From: JAGNGI01 sp035448825
GTDB taxonomy: Bacteria; Fidelibacterota; UBA2242
Reading direction: 5' to 3'
Length of the DNA stretch: 64,000 nucleotides
NCBI GenBank assembly: GCA_035448825.1
Contig: DAOTJS010000002.1
Coordinates: 1 to 64,000, forward strand
Positions 18,201 through 26,458 of this stretch are shown here, piece by piece (position 1 is the first letter of the stretch; each line of letters begins with the position of its first letter). Both the position numbers and the translations under genes were made by a program. The notes beneath the pieces are model-generated. The model saw only the letters and a program-made list of their open reading frames with translations, searched no databases and was not told the origin of the DNA.

Positions 18201-18635
18201 CTTTCTATGCAATTTGTGAATGACATCAGTGCCAGCGCTCGGGTCACCAGCGGTCAATCTATCAATAATGCGTCCGGAGGAACTACTATTATAGATGATG
18301 CCGGTGCTTCCGTCAGCCTGAGCTGGCAAAAAAAGGGCGGCTTAAACATTCCTCTCCCTTTTATGAAGGATAAGCAACTTAAAAACAATATCACCTTTAC
18401 AGCCAATTTCGATTATACCAACTCTACGACTCGTGCTAAACAGGGTTCCGCCACCAAATTTGCAGTCACCGCCAAAAGTAATAGCTGGAAAACCACTCCG
18501 CGGGTCAATTATACTTTTACCGACAAGGTTACTGGCGGTTTGTTTTTTGAATATGGTGAAAGTTACAACCGGTTAACCGGCAAACGAGTCACCCGCAATT
18601 ACGGTTTCGACGTCAATATCGCGATCCGAGGATAA
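12297..18635 (+). CDS. sprA: SprA, type IX secretion outer-membrane translocon
   Basis: A very large protein (2112 residues from the proposed start, 2096 from the first ATG at 12345) of the SprA family, the giant beta-barrel that passes type IX substrates across the outer membrane. Recognisable features include the N-terminal repeats with QQLNIEGKIGDRISI, LSLPGTQFVTFSGKNNGLFG and LNKDYYVDVTMGYIRM; the GFIDDFESSK block; many central and C-terminal barrel strands; and a C-terminal NYGFDVNIAIRG. A Pro/Thr/Gln-rich low-complexity stretch is encoded at about 17400-17670. Start: a good signal peptide (NLIKRYTLSIFILMGFF...SLAA) is only complete if translation begins upstream of ATG 12345. The ATT at 12297 has AAAAGGA 7 nt before it. 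It heads a run of overlapping or near-touching genes. Confidence 0.92.
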   Translation: MNINLIKRYTLSIFILMGFFVQSLAADREPDVFPLKIDWLSNRYTPANIESKRGLTLISPDYIALNQNILKVKFPGMKVTRTLDKSGQNFIFSSDLNGAPILTPIGIPVSSYFDLRQRQDWHNKFVEVHLAKPAETKAATDKLELIGADIAGQHVALRVSGNININGRLQTQKRSQVSSSYAEGTSTSFIVDQKQQLNIEGKIGDRISILVDQDSERDFDFENALKIIYTGKEDEIVQKVEAGNVALSLPGTQFVTFSGKNNGLFGLKALMKFGGIDVTAIASVEKGKKEKLSIDGGAQTSNISIKEYDYRRNLYFFLDTLFRDNMYRGYQFDQLFHADPRGKVTDLRVYKSQTIETAGCAYGTAYIDPRDTTLYKNYSENRIFKLLELNKDYYVDVTMGYIRMTTQVQDGEILAVAYRLTDENNKTIPGEEYGDYNRADTSTTNIILKLIKPQEMLPTHPCWNLEFKNVYYLGTTGINKDGFELDIVYTLGEGERNYDLVTGKKFLEMFGLDRVDNNGNPTPDGVIDMNNGAILNLYSGELWFPYLRPFQYDSSDNTGKRNPNISKIYNCSAMYDSNRTDNDIFSETKFKIVVSYKNRSSILNLGAMVIENSETVTLNNRDLVRGIDYIIDYFSGTLTLLTSEATNPDAKLEVKYEKNQFFQLDKKTIVGARAQYDFGENSYIGATALYFGQSVSDEKVEVGYEPMHNFVWDINGRYNRNLDFLTRAVNWLPLVSTNAASSFDIEGEVAQVLPNPNTLNNEETGDRHGVGFIDDFESSKRVTSPPIMRRYWSNAACPLGKDENERGFTFWFNPYGGVPTKSIWPDKEVSTTAQNNITEIMVMSVDPNWSIAVVDGVSPVQSAWGGITYAFPQSYYDQSTTKYVDIWVKGNSGTLHIDLGQISEDQIPNKKLDTEDIPDAGLTMGNGLLDPGEDTGIDGLADKDEKIVTTKYGELSYGDTRLTEYKRDISDPHSDNWKYTEGSKEYRYINGTENNEKDANGLFPNSEDLNNNYAIDLTNDYFTAAFDLSDPNNEYIAGKTSIDSRPTGWKLYQIPLTAFSKSATGKDISWESIRACRIWFDGLTGEDSVFIAKVELVGNEWEDLGIAKDDTSIFVVNENSFSISVINTEDNPDVYEPPAGVQGEYDEINQIRAKEQALVLNLPEEGSGLFPGEFCAAKKVLAEETSYITYKVMKLFVNGHELKADGYQFSEGEETPLQFFIRFGKIFENSPTTTNYYEYRQPVYPGWAKENEMELDLDFLTSLKNYESEDDYIGEGEYQISTNSSGVTIRHYKEKLNGAYTGREIIIYGKPSLANVKHLNIGLRNRATNSGYVNNFKTGTVKGQVWLDELRLSEVRKDKGIAYRAKASLRVADLASFDVSVNYRDADFHTVEQRPSLQTENLKTTEALTATGRISLDKFTPASWGLRLPVSGSYTQTTGTRKYIYGSDILMKENAPDSLLDISHSYGVNTSIEKRASDFWLTKYTIDQIKISANATWTDASSVTVRESQSESYKASISYNFPFPKDKYINIFKWTAPVPLIGNKLSEIRFYYFPNALTVAADAGRSESYSIPRYGTTITSSNSFGLNRNLSLGYKIFDNLSANYTLNLENDLIELWQNQWEILKSANPGQITNMRESYSVNFNPKIAKWFNPTFNYTSNFNWSEPLSSNSKSVDNISNQNRLTSTFSLDPSAIFSSLFKSSSTAPTPTPTPPGQTTGGRRAQRPSVQDQPKTPEPTPVKNDTTQTDQQPGERRPQRAGSTLDKREDLKPAFGQTPGQTPKPVDDAKKPEVNITQIVAKYLKKIQPFNFNFSLNNSITNRYRTGTPDWQYRMGLTRDPGIPFVMEEYIPTSAENTSNSFDASVRSGINLFSNVVIPLSFAQNVSNTQSQGTIGRTMTRDFIPFGTNGKDGFPFPSWSLTWSQLEKYKIFSKYFKKLSLDHGFSGKESIITQNGKEMSSSYKRYFQPLIGLSMQFVNDISASARVTSGQSINNASGGTTIIDDAGASVSLSWQKKGGLNIPLPFMKDKQLKNNITFTANFDYTNSTTRAKQGSATKFAVTAKSNSWKTTPRVNYTFTDKVTGGLFFEYGESYNRLTGKRVTRNYGFDVNIAIRG

Positions 18636-18637
18636 TA

Positions 18638-19552
18638 GTGAAAAAAATTTTCTATTTATTATTAGTTCTGATTTCAGCTTGCTCATCCGGCGGCGGCAAA
18701 TTTGACGGCGAACGCGCCTTTCAATATTTAAAACAGCAGTGTGATTTAGGCCCACGCAATCCTGGATCGCCGGGGCATTCCGCTCAGCTTACGATGCTGA
18801 TTGAATTTTTAAAACCGCTGGCTGATACCTTGATCGTTCAGGATTTCGAATACCTTATTCCCGAAGAAAATAAGACCTTAAATCTGACTAATATTATCGC
18901 GGGGTCTAATATTCATAATGATAATGGCTTGTTGATCGGTGCCCATTGGGACACCCGACCTCGCGCCGAATATGACCCTGACCCGGCTAAACGACAAACT
19001 CCAATTAGCGGGGCCAATGATGGCGCCAGCGGCGTGGCTGTTTTGATGCATCTGGCGGAAATTCTGGCGCAACAGCAACCACCTCGCGCTATTTATCTGG
19101 TATTTTTCGATGGTGAAGATTATGGCTTCCCCGGCACACTTGATTATTACTGTCTCGGCTCGGAATATTTTGCCAAAAATTTGCCAATTCCCAAACCGGA
19201 AGAAGCCATTATCATTGATATGATTGGCGACGCCGATTTGCGGATTCCGGTCGAACGAAATTCGGTCAATAGCCATCCCCAATTAATAAAAAAACTTTGG
19301 GCTATTGCCGATCGGCATCACTTCAGCGCCTTCGTCCACCAGATTGATGAGGAAATTTACGACGATCATCTAATGTTGATTCAACATGCCGGAATTCCGT
19401 CTGTTGATTTAATTGATTTTCAATATCCCAACCGGTTTACCAATTACTGGCATACGACGCTCGACACTCCCGATAAGTGTAGCGCGGAAAGTTTGAAAAT
19501 CGTCGGCACGGTCCTTTATGATTATATTTTCTACGGTTTCGAAGAAAGGTAG
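18638..19552 (+). CDS. M28-fold zinc lipoprotein, probable type II glutaminyl-peptide cyclotransferase
   Basis: A 304-residue lipoprotein (GTG start; lipobox LISAC with Cys15) with the M28 aminopeptidase / type II glutaminyl cyclase fold. Zinc-region motifs: GAHWDTRP (His103, Asp105), GANDGASG (Asp128), FFDGEDYG (Glu160/Asp161), DMIGDAD (~Asp194) and YWHTTLDTPD near the C terminus. The HWDTRP...DPDPAK...GANDGASG sequence resembles the Porphyromonas glutaminyl cyclase, which makes N-terminal pyroglutamate on exported proteins. A plain M28 aminopeptidase remains possible. It starts 2 nt after sprA, so the two are almost certainly cotranscribed, which supports a role in maturing type IX cargo. 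Confidence 0.8.
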   Translation: MKKIFYLLLVLISACSSGGGKFDGERAFQYLKQQCDLGPRNPGSPGHSAQLTMLIEFLKPLADTLIVQDFEYLIPEENKTLNLTNIIAGSNIHNDNGLLIGAHWDTRPRAEYDPDPAKRQTPISGANDGASGVAVLMHLAEILAQQQPPRAIYLVFFDGEDYGFPGTLDYYCLGSEYFAKNLPIPKPEEAIIIDMIGDADLRIPVERNSVNSHPQLIKKLWAIADRHHFSAFVHQIDEEIYDDHLMLIQHAGIPSVDLIDFQYPNRFTNYWHTTLDTPDKCSAESLKIVGTVLYDYIFYGFEER

Positions 19553-19557
19553 TAAAG

Positions 19558-20382
19558 GTGATTGCAATCTCTCAACGCTGGCTTAAAGTATTTATCCCCA
19601 AAAACTCTGGAGATGAAGAACCCATAATCGCCCGGCTTATTCAATGGGGTATGCTGGGACTTCAAGAAACCGATATGGATTATGAAATCTATTTTCCCAT
19701 AAATATGAAATCGGCTCTACCGGAGCTCATCGCGGCAGAATGGCCTCAAATGAATGTCACCATCACTGAAGTCGTTGACGACGGTTGGAGCACCAAGTGG
19801 CAGGAATATTTCAAACCACAGACAATCAGTCCGCGTATTGCCGTGCGTCCTTACTGGGAAAAACCGCTTCAAGATGTGCCGGTAGAAATTGTACTAAAGC
19901 CCGGAATGGCATTTGGTACCGGAACTCATCCAACTACGCATTTGGCGCTGTTGATGCTGGAAAAATACCTGACGCCAGGCGATACGCTATTGGATGCCGG
20001 TTGCGGAAGCGGTATTCTAACAATCGCGGCATTGAATCTGGGAGCGGCTCAGGTCAGCGCCTGGGATATTGACTCGACAGTCGTTGATAATTTCAATGAA
20101 AATCTAGAACTAAATGAACTCACTGGAAAGGTCACGATTAATATCGGCGATGTAACCACCCTGCCAGATTATAACTTCGATCTGATTGTCAGCAATATCG
20201 AACGCCAACCCAATTTGCGATTATTGGAGGCGCTTGTGCGACAGCAAAATCGTCCGCTGGTGATTTTTACCGGCCTGCTTAAAGAAGAAAATGAGATTTT
20301 TACCAATAAGGTCTTAAATTACGGCCGTGAAATTCTTGATCAAGATACTGAAGATGAGTGGCTGATATTAGTAATTAAGTAA
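19558..20382 (+). CDS. prmA: Ribosomal protein L11 methyltransferase
   Basis: A 274-residue SAM-dependent methyltransferase of the PrmA family, which trimethylates ribosomal protein L11. An N-terminal substrate-recognition domain is followed by the FGTGTHPTTHLALLMLE block and the SAM-binding motif LLDAGCGSGILTIAALNLGA. DLIVSNIERQPNLRLL is the catalytic-loop region. The GTG start follows a purine-rich AAGAAAGG. It is packed 5 nt after the cyclase gene and directly abuts the next gene. This is a housekeeping enzyme inside a secretion operon, possibly a chance passenger. Confidence 0.9.
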   Translation: MIAISQRWLKVFIPKNSGDEEPIIARLIQWGMLGLQETDMDYEIYFPINMKSALPELIAAEWPQMNVTITEVVDDGWSTKWQEYFKPQTISPRIAVRPYWEKPLQDVPVEIVLKPGMAFGTGTHPTTHLALLMLEKYLTPGDTLLDAGCGSGILTIAALNLGAAQVSAWDIDSTVVDNFNENLELNELTGKVTINIGDVTTLPDYNFDLIVSNIERQPNLRLLEALVRQQNRPLVIFTGLLKEENEIFTNKVLNYGREILDQDTEDEWLILVIK

Positions 20383-21450
20383 ATGAAAAGAATAATAATT
20401 ATCGCCTTATTTGTCACGATCCTAACTTTTTGCACCTGCGAAAATAAGTCAGTTGTGAAAACCGCTGATCCTACGCCGATTATTGAAAATGTGACTTTAC
20501 ATTATTCGGAATTGAATCACAGCCTGTTTATTGCCGCCAAAGTCGAGGACGCTCAAGGCTGGGACAATCTCGATTCGGTATCTTTCGATCTATATCGAAT
20601 TAGTACGGTAAACTCGATGAGCGGCGTCCTTTTTAAGAGCGGAAAATTATCGGATGATGGGCCGCCGCGCGACATTATTACGCAAGACGGAGTTTTCTCT
20701 TATTTAATAGATTCGACCGAATTGGGAAGTTATGAAGGATATTATCGGGTCTTTGTTCGGGCTTACGATGCGGATGGTAACGTCAGTGATTCAGCTACCG
20801 CGACCGAACTCGTGCAAGCCAATAGCCCGCCGGAAATCTTTCTGCTTTCAGCACCAACAACTTTCGAAAAATGGGATACGCTGAAATTTTATTTCAGAGT
20901 AACCGATTTACAGGGCTATGACGATATTGCGGCTGTCTATTATTCGATTCTGCGTCCCGATGGACAATTTTTTGATCCGTATTTTTATTTGAATGATGCT
21001 GGAGAATATGGCGATGAAAAAGCCGGGGATGGTATTTTCACGGTTTTTCAGCCTTCTAATCCAGAAAGCAAGTATCAAGGTTTATATACCTTCTATTTCT
21101 TCGCTGAAGATTACTCCGGGGCAATGAGCGATACAATAACGTTAAGAATCACCAATCCGGGACTTCATATTACGGCACCGGCCAGTGCCCTGACTTTGCG
21201 TTTCGGCCAAACCCTAAGAATTATGTGGGAATATGCCTACATCAGTCGGGTAAAAATTGAATACACTTTTAATGCCAATGAAGCAAATCCGGATTGGATT
21301 GTCGCCGATACAACCGCGGCTGCTTTGAAGTATTATGATTGGATTGTACCGGCTACTCAAGTTACAAACTACTGCAAAGTGCGCGTGTCCGACCTTACCA
21401 AACCGGCGCGTAATGACGTCAATGATGATTATCTGGTAATTATTCAATGA
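20383..21450 (+). CDS. Ig-like repeat lipoprotein of unknown function
   Basis: A 355-residue putative lipoprotein: the N-terminal hydrophobic segment ends in LTFCTCEN, offering a lipidation Cys at 17 or 19. After it come two homologous Ig/Big-like beta domains (about 35-150 and 155-255) sharing SLFIAAKVEDAQGWDNLDSV / TLKFYFRVTDLQGYDDIAAV and DGVFSYLI / DGIFTVFQ motifs. A third beta domain follows (HITAPASALTLRFGQTLRIMWEY). I recognise no enzyme motif. It starts immediately after the prmA stop and overlaps the next gene by 4 nt, so it belongs to the sprA operon. A periplasmic or outer-membrane accessory role in secretion is an inference from position only. Confidence 0.75.
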   Translation: MKRIIIIALFVTILTFCTCENKSVVKTADPTPIIENVTLHYSELNHSLFIAAKVEDAQGWDNLDSVSFDLYRISTVNSMSGVLFKSGKLSDDGPPRDIITQDGVFSYLIDSTELGSYEGYYRVFVRAYDADGNVSDSATATELVQANSPPEIFLLSAPTTFEKWDTLKFYFRVTDLQGYDDIAAVYYSILRPDGQFFDPYFYLNDAGEYGDEKAGDGIFTVFQPSNPESKYQGLYTFYFFAEDYSGAMSDTITLRITNPGLHITAPASALTLRFGQTLRIMWEYAYISRVKIEYTFNANEANPDWIVADTTAAALKYYDWIVPATQVTNYCKVRVSDLTKPARNDVNDDYLVIIQ

Positions 21451-23018
21451 AAAAAGAACTGACGATTTTATTCACAATAGGATTTCTTTCCGTCTCCGGT
21501 TTTAGTCAGGCTTTTCGTCTGGCTAAACCAACATTGGATAACACCAACACCTATCTTGGTCTGGCAAGCAATAGTGTGACGGAAATTGTCAGTCAGGGTG
21601 ATTCCTTGATGTGGTTTGCGACCGGCGGCGGCTTGAGTATGAGTCCGGATTTCGGCAAGACTTTCATCAGTTTTTATCCCGGATTGAATAATTTGCCGCG
21701 CGGCGGCATTTCGGCAATAACAGTCAAGGGCGATACGATCTGGGTGGCGGCAGTGTTTGATTCATTAACTCAATCTTATGGTTACCAGCAAACTGGCGCC
21801 GGTCTGGCGTATTCTACCGATCGGGGGCAAAATTGGACTTACGTCCCACAACCGGTTGACGACCCGACAGATAACAGTGACGGATGGAATAATCAGAGCG
21901 TTTCCTTTTTGCCGGTTACTACGCCGATTAATAATACTACCTGGGATATTGCTTTAACTGATGATTATGTTTATATCGTAAGCTGGGCGGGTGGCATTCG
22001 GCGGAGCGCCGATCTGGGACAGACCTGGCAGAGAATTCCCTTGCCGTCCGATAATCTTAACCAGCTAGATTGCGACGATCTGATTGACTTCGAGATTAAC
22101 CCGCGCGATCCACCAGACGGCAACCATAATCATAAAGGTTTTAGCGTACTGGCTTATGGCGATACGATCTGGATCGGGACAGCTAATGGCATTAATCTCG
22201 GTATAGTTGAATCTCCTGAGTGCATCAGCTGGCGCAAGTTTAACGCCCGGAATTCTGCAGTTTCCGGGAACTTCGTTGTAGCGATCGCCCGCCAACTCTG
22301 GAAAGGCAAAGAGACGATTTGGGCTGCCACAATGACTGTCGGAGAAAGCGGAGAATATCGGGCTGTCAGCAAAACCAGCGATGGTGGTTTGACCTGGACC
22401 ACAACCTTGGTCAATGAACGCCCTTATAATTTTGCCTTCCAGGATTCTATCGTTTATGTCTGCACGGAGAGAGGCTTGTTCAAGTCAATTGATGGTGAGA
22501 ACTGGGCTATTTACACGCCGATTGCCGACATTGCTTCCGGTGAACAAATTCTAACTCAGTATTTCTATGCGGCGGAAGTTGATCGGCGCGAAGGCCCGAC
22601 TTATTTATGGGTTGGCACTGGTGACGGCATCGCCAAAACCGCCAGCGATGGGTTGACCTGGTCAGTTTATCGCTCGGCAATTTCGACCAAAAGTGCCGGT
22701 CAGCCGGCTATTTATGCCTATCCCAATCCATTTGCGCCACGTCATCATAATGTAATAGGTGACGATGGACACGTCCGCATTCAATATAATATGGATCAGC
22801 CTGGTTCGGTTCGGCTGGAAGTATATAATTTTGCGATGGAGCAAGTTTATCGCAGTGATTGGAAAACGGTTATGAATGCCGGAGATCATCATTTAATTTG
22901 GAATGGCCGGGCAACGAATGGTGAGCTCGTAGCCAACGGCACTTATTTCTGCAAACTGGTCAAAAAATCCAACGGAAATGAAGAGGAGCACTGGACGAAA
23001 CTGATCGTGATCAATTAA
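21447..23018 (+). CDS. Exported beta-propeller protein with FlgD-like sorting domain
   Basis: A 523-residue protein with a signal peptide (cleavage near GFSQA). Its sialidase/BNR-type propeller repeats (LMWFATGGGLSMSPDFGKTF, GAGLAYSTDRGQNWTYV, GGIRRSADLGQTWQRI, KTSDGGLTWTT, LFKSIDGENWAIY) carry S/T-x-D-x-G-x-x-W Asp boxes. The C-terminal domain starts AYPNPFAP and ends in GTYFCKLVKK, a FlgD-like type IX sorting domain. No sialidase catalytic residues are apparent, so the propeller is probably structural or a binding module. Overlap of 4 nt with the upstream lipoprotein and 2 nt spacing to the PorV-like gene place it in the sprA operon. Confidence 0.85.
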   Translation: MKKELTILFTIGFLSVSGFSQAFRLAKPTLDNTNTYLGLASNSVTEIVSQGDSLMWFATGGGLSMSPDFGKTFISFYPGLNNLPRGGISAITVKGDTIWVAAVFDSLTQSYGYQQTGAGLAYSTDRGQNWTYVPQPVDDPTDNSDGWNNQSVSFLPVTTPINNTTWDIALTDDYVYIVSWAGGIRRSADLGQTWQRIPLPSDNLNQLDCDDLIDFEINPRDPPDGNHNHKGFSVLAYGDTIWIGTANGINLGIVESPECISWRKFNARNSAVSGNFVVAIARQLWKGKETIWAATMTVGESGEYRAVSKTSDGGLTWTTTLVNERPYNFAFQDSIVYVCTERGLFKSIDGENWAIYTPIADIASGEQILTQYFYAAEVDRREGPTYLWVGTGDGIAKTASDGLTWSVYRSAISTKSAGQPAIYAYPNPFAPRHHNVIGDDGHVRIQYNMDQPGSVRLEVYNFAMEQVYRSDWKTVMNAGDHHLIWNGRATNGELVANGTYFCKLVKKSNGNEEEHWTKLIVIN

Positions 23019-23020
23019 TT

Positions 23021-23947
23021 ATGCGCAAGGTCCTGAATCTTATATTAATTCTAATTTTTTCGATGGCTTTATTGCAGGGCAAAACGAATGACAATGCCGG
23101 CTATGCCGGGGCTTTTTTACGGATGGGGCTCGGAGCTCGCGCCACGGCGATGGGAAATTCGGGAGTTGCTTTTCCCTCTGATGGTTTTGGAGTTTATTAT
23201 AATCCAGCCGGTCTAGCTTATATGGAAGAAAGGAACTTGGCGCTTTCGTACTCTTTCTTGAGTCTTGATCGCCAGTTTCATTTTGTCGGATTATCGGTTC
23301 CGCTTCCACCGAATGCCGGTGTGGGTGTTTCCTGGTTACATGCCGGAGTAAAGAACATCGAGGGCCGCAACTCCATTGGGCAGGTTGATGAAACTTATCA
23401 AACCGGCGAGAACGTGGTTTTCATATCCTTCGCCAATGCCTTTCATCCCCAGATTTCTCTTGGCCTTAATTTCAAAATTTTGCATAATCAAATGCTCGAT
23501 ATTAGCGCCACCGGAATAGGATTCGATTTCGGGGTTCTTTATCGGCCATTTGAATGGCTTATGGCCGGCTTGCAATTCAAGGACATTGGCTCCGGTTATA
23601 ACTGGAATACGCAGGATTTATTTGGGGAAGAAGGTAGTAATTATAAAGAAAATTTCCCTCAGATTGTCAAACTTGGTCTGGTCATTAAACCCTACCGAGA
23701 ACTTACCATCGCCGGAGATGTCGAAGTGTCCGATCAGAATGTCTGGCAAACTCATTGCGGAGCTGAGTATATTTATCGCAATATGGCTTTTTTGCGAATT
23801 GGGATGAACCAGCTGAACCCGACTTTTGGGGCGGGACTGGCCTATGGTTTTATTGCGAATATGAAAACGCAATTAGATTATTCTTTTGTTATAGGTGCCG
23901 TCGGTGAAGGCACAACTCATATTTTTTCATGGCAATTTCAATTTTGA
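23021..23947 (+). CDS. PorV/PorQ-family outer-membrane protein
   Basis: A 308-residue FadL-like barrel protein of the PorV/PorQ (UPF0164) family: signal peptide, then AGAFLRMGLGARATAMGNSGVAFPSDGFGVYYNPAGLA, the family signature, and regular beta strands to a terminal aromatic (FSWQFQF). PorV carries cargo from the SprA channel to the sortase-like PorU in the type IX system; PorQ-like members act similarly. Its place 4 kb downstream of sprA in one operon supports a secretion role. Only the family, not the PorV versus PorQ assignment, can be called. Confidence 0.85.
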   Translation: MRKVLNLILILIFSMALLQGKTNDNAGYAGAFLRMGLGARATAMGNSGVAFPSDGFGVYYNPAGLAYMEERNLALSYSFLSLDRQFHFVGLSVPLPPNAGVGVSWLHAGVKNIEGRNSIGQVDETYQTGENVVFISFANAFHPQISLGLNFKILHNQMLDISATGIGFDFGVLYRPFEWLMAGLQFKDIGSGYNWNTQDLFGEEGSNYKENFPQIVKLGLVIKPYRELTIAGDVEVSDQNVWQTHCGAEYIYRNMAFLRIGMNQLNPTFGAGLAYGFIANMKTQLDYSFVIGAVGEGTTHIFSWQFQF

Positions 23948-24861
23948 TGGTTAATATGCGACAAAAATTAAGAATAGGATTTATCATTATTACCACAGGC
24001 GTGTTTTTACATGCCGAAAGTGGCGAATCGGGTATGGCTTTTTTAAAAGTCCCGGTTTCGGCTCAAACGGCTTCGACAATGAGCGTTTTTGCGCAGGTCA
24101 GCGGTGCGCCGTTTACCATTTTTGAAAACCCCATTGGAATTATCAGCGATAATATCAAGATCGGCTTCAGTCATAATTTCTGGTTTGCCGATGTCAGCGG
24201 CGATGCTCTGGCGGCCACGATTCCTCTGAAGAAAGGCAACCTCGGGCTCGGGCTTAATTTCGTCAAGATTCCGGGCATCGAAATTCGCGATATTCCCTCC
24301 GACGAATCATTAGGTGAGGTCGAAGCTCAATATATGTCAGCCGCCGTGGGATATGCCTATCCGATTTTTTCGAAATTGTCTATAGGTTGCACCGTGAAAT
24401 ATCTCTACGAGCACCTCTACACCGAGAATGCGGGTGGTGTAGCATTTGACATTGCTACTCACTGGGAAATCCCGAGCGGGATGGATTTATCATTATCACT
24501 AAATAACATCGGCCAGATGCAAACTCTGCAGAAAAAGGCAACGACTTTGCCGACCCTTTTCAAAATAGGAATCGTAAGGCCGGAAATTTTTGCCGATAGT
24601 CCTTTCAATGTTAATTTAGGAATAAACTTAATTGCTAACATGGTGACTGAAAAAACCTACTTTCAGGTCGGCGGAGAGATAGCCTTCACGGATTTAATCA
24701 AAATTCGGGGCGGCTATGAACGCGTCGGCACAATCAATCGGACCGCCCTAGGCGCCGGTCTAAATTTTGGGCGATTCGAAATTGACTACGCCTTTATTTT
24801 TATGCCGGATGGGCTGGATTTTCCTAATCTACTTACCCTTATCTATCGGCCGGAATTATAA
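23947..24861 (+). CDS. Second PorV/PorQ-like outer-membrane protein
   Basis: A barrel protein of about 304 residues distantly related to the preceding gene. An N-terminal signal peptide (MRQKLRIGFIIITTGVFLHAES) leads into GMAFLKVPVSAQTAST, the divergent version of the FLRxGxGARA signature, then FENPIGI in place of YNPAGLA. Alternating strands end in LLTLIYRPEL. The start at 23947 overlaps the previous stop in a TGATG arrangement; an ATG at 23956 is an alternative. The divergent signature suggests a PorQ-like or specialised paralogue. It is the last gene of the sprA operon; no clear terminator follows. Confidence 0.75.
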   Translation: MVNMRQKLRIGFIIITTGVFLHAESGESGMAFLKVPVSAQTASTMSVFAQVSGAPFTIFENPIGIISDNIKIGFSHNFWFADVSGDALAATIPLKKGNLGLGLNFVKIPGIEIRDIPSDESLGEVEAQYMSAAVGYAYPIFSKLSIGCTVKYLYEHLYTENAGGVAFDIATHWEIPSGMDLSLSLNNIGQMQTLQKKATTLPTLFKIGIVRPEIFADSPFNVNLGINLIANMVTEKTYFQVGGEIAFTDLIKIRGGYERVGTINRTALGAGLNFGRFEIDYAFIFMPDGLDFPNLLTLIYRPEL

Positions 24862-25069
24862 GCTTCCTATTCTCGAAAAAAGCAAGTCAGCTATCGAAAC
24901 CAATCAACTTTTTTGCCCGGACTCCATTTTAGGTGTGTGACTTTCTATTCGAGGTAAACAGTCGCCTTTTTATGAATTCAGGCAATAAGAACATTCTCAG
25001 AATCTTACTTTGACCCAGCGGATATATTAAACACTTTTTATCGGCAAGGAATTTCGATAGATTTTAGCT

Positions 25070-26458
25070 ATGTCTGATAGGAATTTATTGCTTGTCAATC
25101 CTTGGATCGCCGATTTTACCGCTTTCGATTTGTGGTCAAAGCCACTGGGCTTGCTGTATATCGCCAAATTTCTGCAAAGTTATGGTTATAACATCCAATT
25201 ACTCGATTTAATGGATCGTCAGCGCTGGCAAGATACCAGTAATGATAAATTCAATGACGGACGGGGCAAATATCGCAAAACCGTCATTCCCAAACCGCCG
25301 GCGCTGGCTCATTTTCCGCGGCGTTATGGCCTTTATGGCGCCAGTCGGGAACAGTTCCGCGACGCGCTCTCAAATATTGCGCGACCGGACGCTATTCTGG
25401 TGACGTCGTTAATTGCCTACTGGTATCCCGGTGTCGCCGCCACGGTCGCAATACTACGTCAGTATTTCCCTGAAACGCCTTTGATTCTCGGCGGAATTTA
25501 TGCCAGTTTATATCCGGAGCATGCCCACAATTCGATCCAGCCCGATTTCTTGATAACCGGTTATGGTGAAAAGAAAACTCTTAAGCTAGTTGACCAACTT
25601 CTTGGGATTGAGCGGGACTACGGTGATGTGCCGGATTACGATGACAACGGCCTCTTGCCATGGCATTTGTATCCTAAATTAAAGTCAGTGGCGATAATAA
25701 CCTCACGCGGTTGCCCGAATCGCTGTACTTACTGCGCAACTTACCTTTTGAACCAAAAATTCGTTCAGCGCCGTCCGGAGGATGTTATCAATGAAATAAT
25801 CTCAACTCACCACCGATTTAACGTAGAGAATTTCGCTTTTTACGATGACGCTCTTTTCACTAATCGCGATCGCCACATTATTCCGATATTAAAGGAAATA
25901 ATTTCTGCCGGAGTGCCAATTAAACTGCATTCACCAAATGGCCTCTTTGCACGTGAGATCAATTCCGAATTAGCCGAACTAATGTTCGCCGCCGGTTTCA
26001 GGACTGTGCGCTTAAGTCTGGAATCCACTTCGCCACAAATCCAGAAATCCTCCAGCAATAAAGTCAGTAATGTGACTTATACAGAAGCCATCAATAATCT
26101 GGCTAAGGCTGGGTTTGCGCGCAATTCTCTGGAAACTTACCTGATTATGGGCTTGCCCGGTCAAACTCGTCAGCAGATTATTGACAGTATCAATTTCGTC
26201 GCCGATCAAGGCGTCATCGTAAAACTGGCATCTTTTTCACCGATTCCCGGCACGATCGAATGGGAGCGCGCTCGTGAACTTGGTTATGTCAGTGACGATC
26301 AGGATCCGCTGATGACCGACGCCACGATTTTTCCGTTCCTTTCCCAGAATCTCGGCTATGAAGATTACCTGGCTCTGCGCCAGATAGCCAACGAACGTAA
26401 CACCAAAAATCGAAGCCTAAACCAAATTTCTAACGAGGCAAATGATGGGACAGATTAA
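25070..26458 (+). CDS. B12-binding-type radical SAM protein
   Basis: A 462-residue radical SAM enzyme. The N-terminal ~170 residues have the Rossmann-like cobalamin-binding fold order (LLLVNPWIADF, PLGLLYIAKFLQSYGYNIQLLDL, PETPLILGGIYASLYPE), though the classical DxHxxG cobalamin motif is not obvious. The cluster motif CPNRCTYC is at about 215-222, followed by FAFYDDALFTNRD and the typical TYLIMGLPGQTRQQI barrel strand. The reaction is unknown; relatives methylate or rearrange poorly characterised substrates. It overlaps the DUF4416 gene by 17 nt, which points to translational coupling. Confidence 0.85.
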   Translation: MSDRNLLLVNPWIADFTAFDLWSKPLGLLYIAKFLQSYGYNIQLLDLMDRQRWQDTSNDKFNDGRGKYRKTVIPKPPALAHFPRRYGLYGASREQFRDALSNIARPDAILVTSLIAYWYPGVAATVAILRQYFPETPLILGGIYASLYPEHAHNSIQPDFLITGYGEKKTLKLVDQLLGIERDYGDVPDYDDNGLLPWHLYPKLKSVAIITSRGCPNRCTYCATYLLNQKFVQRRPEDVINEIISTHHRFNVENFAFYDDALFTNRDRHIIPILKEIISAGVPIKLHSPNGLFAREINSELAELMFAAGFRTVRLSLESTSPQIQKSSSNKVSNVTYTEAINNLAKAGFARNSLETYLIMGLPGQTRQQIIDSINFVADQGVIVKLASFSPIPGTIEWERARELGYVSDDQDPLMTDATIFPFLSQNLGYEDYLALRQIANERNTKNRSLNQISNEANDGTD

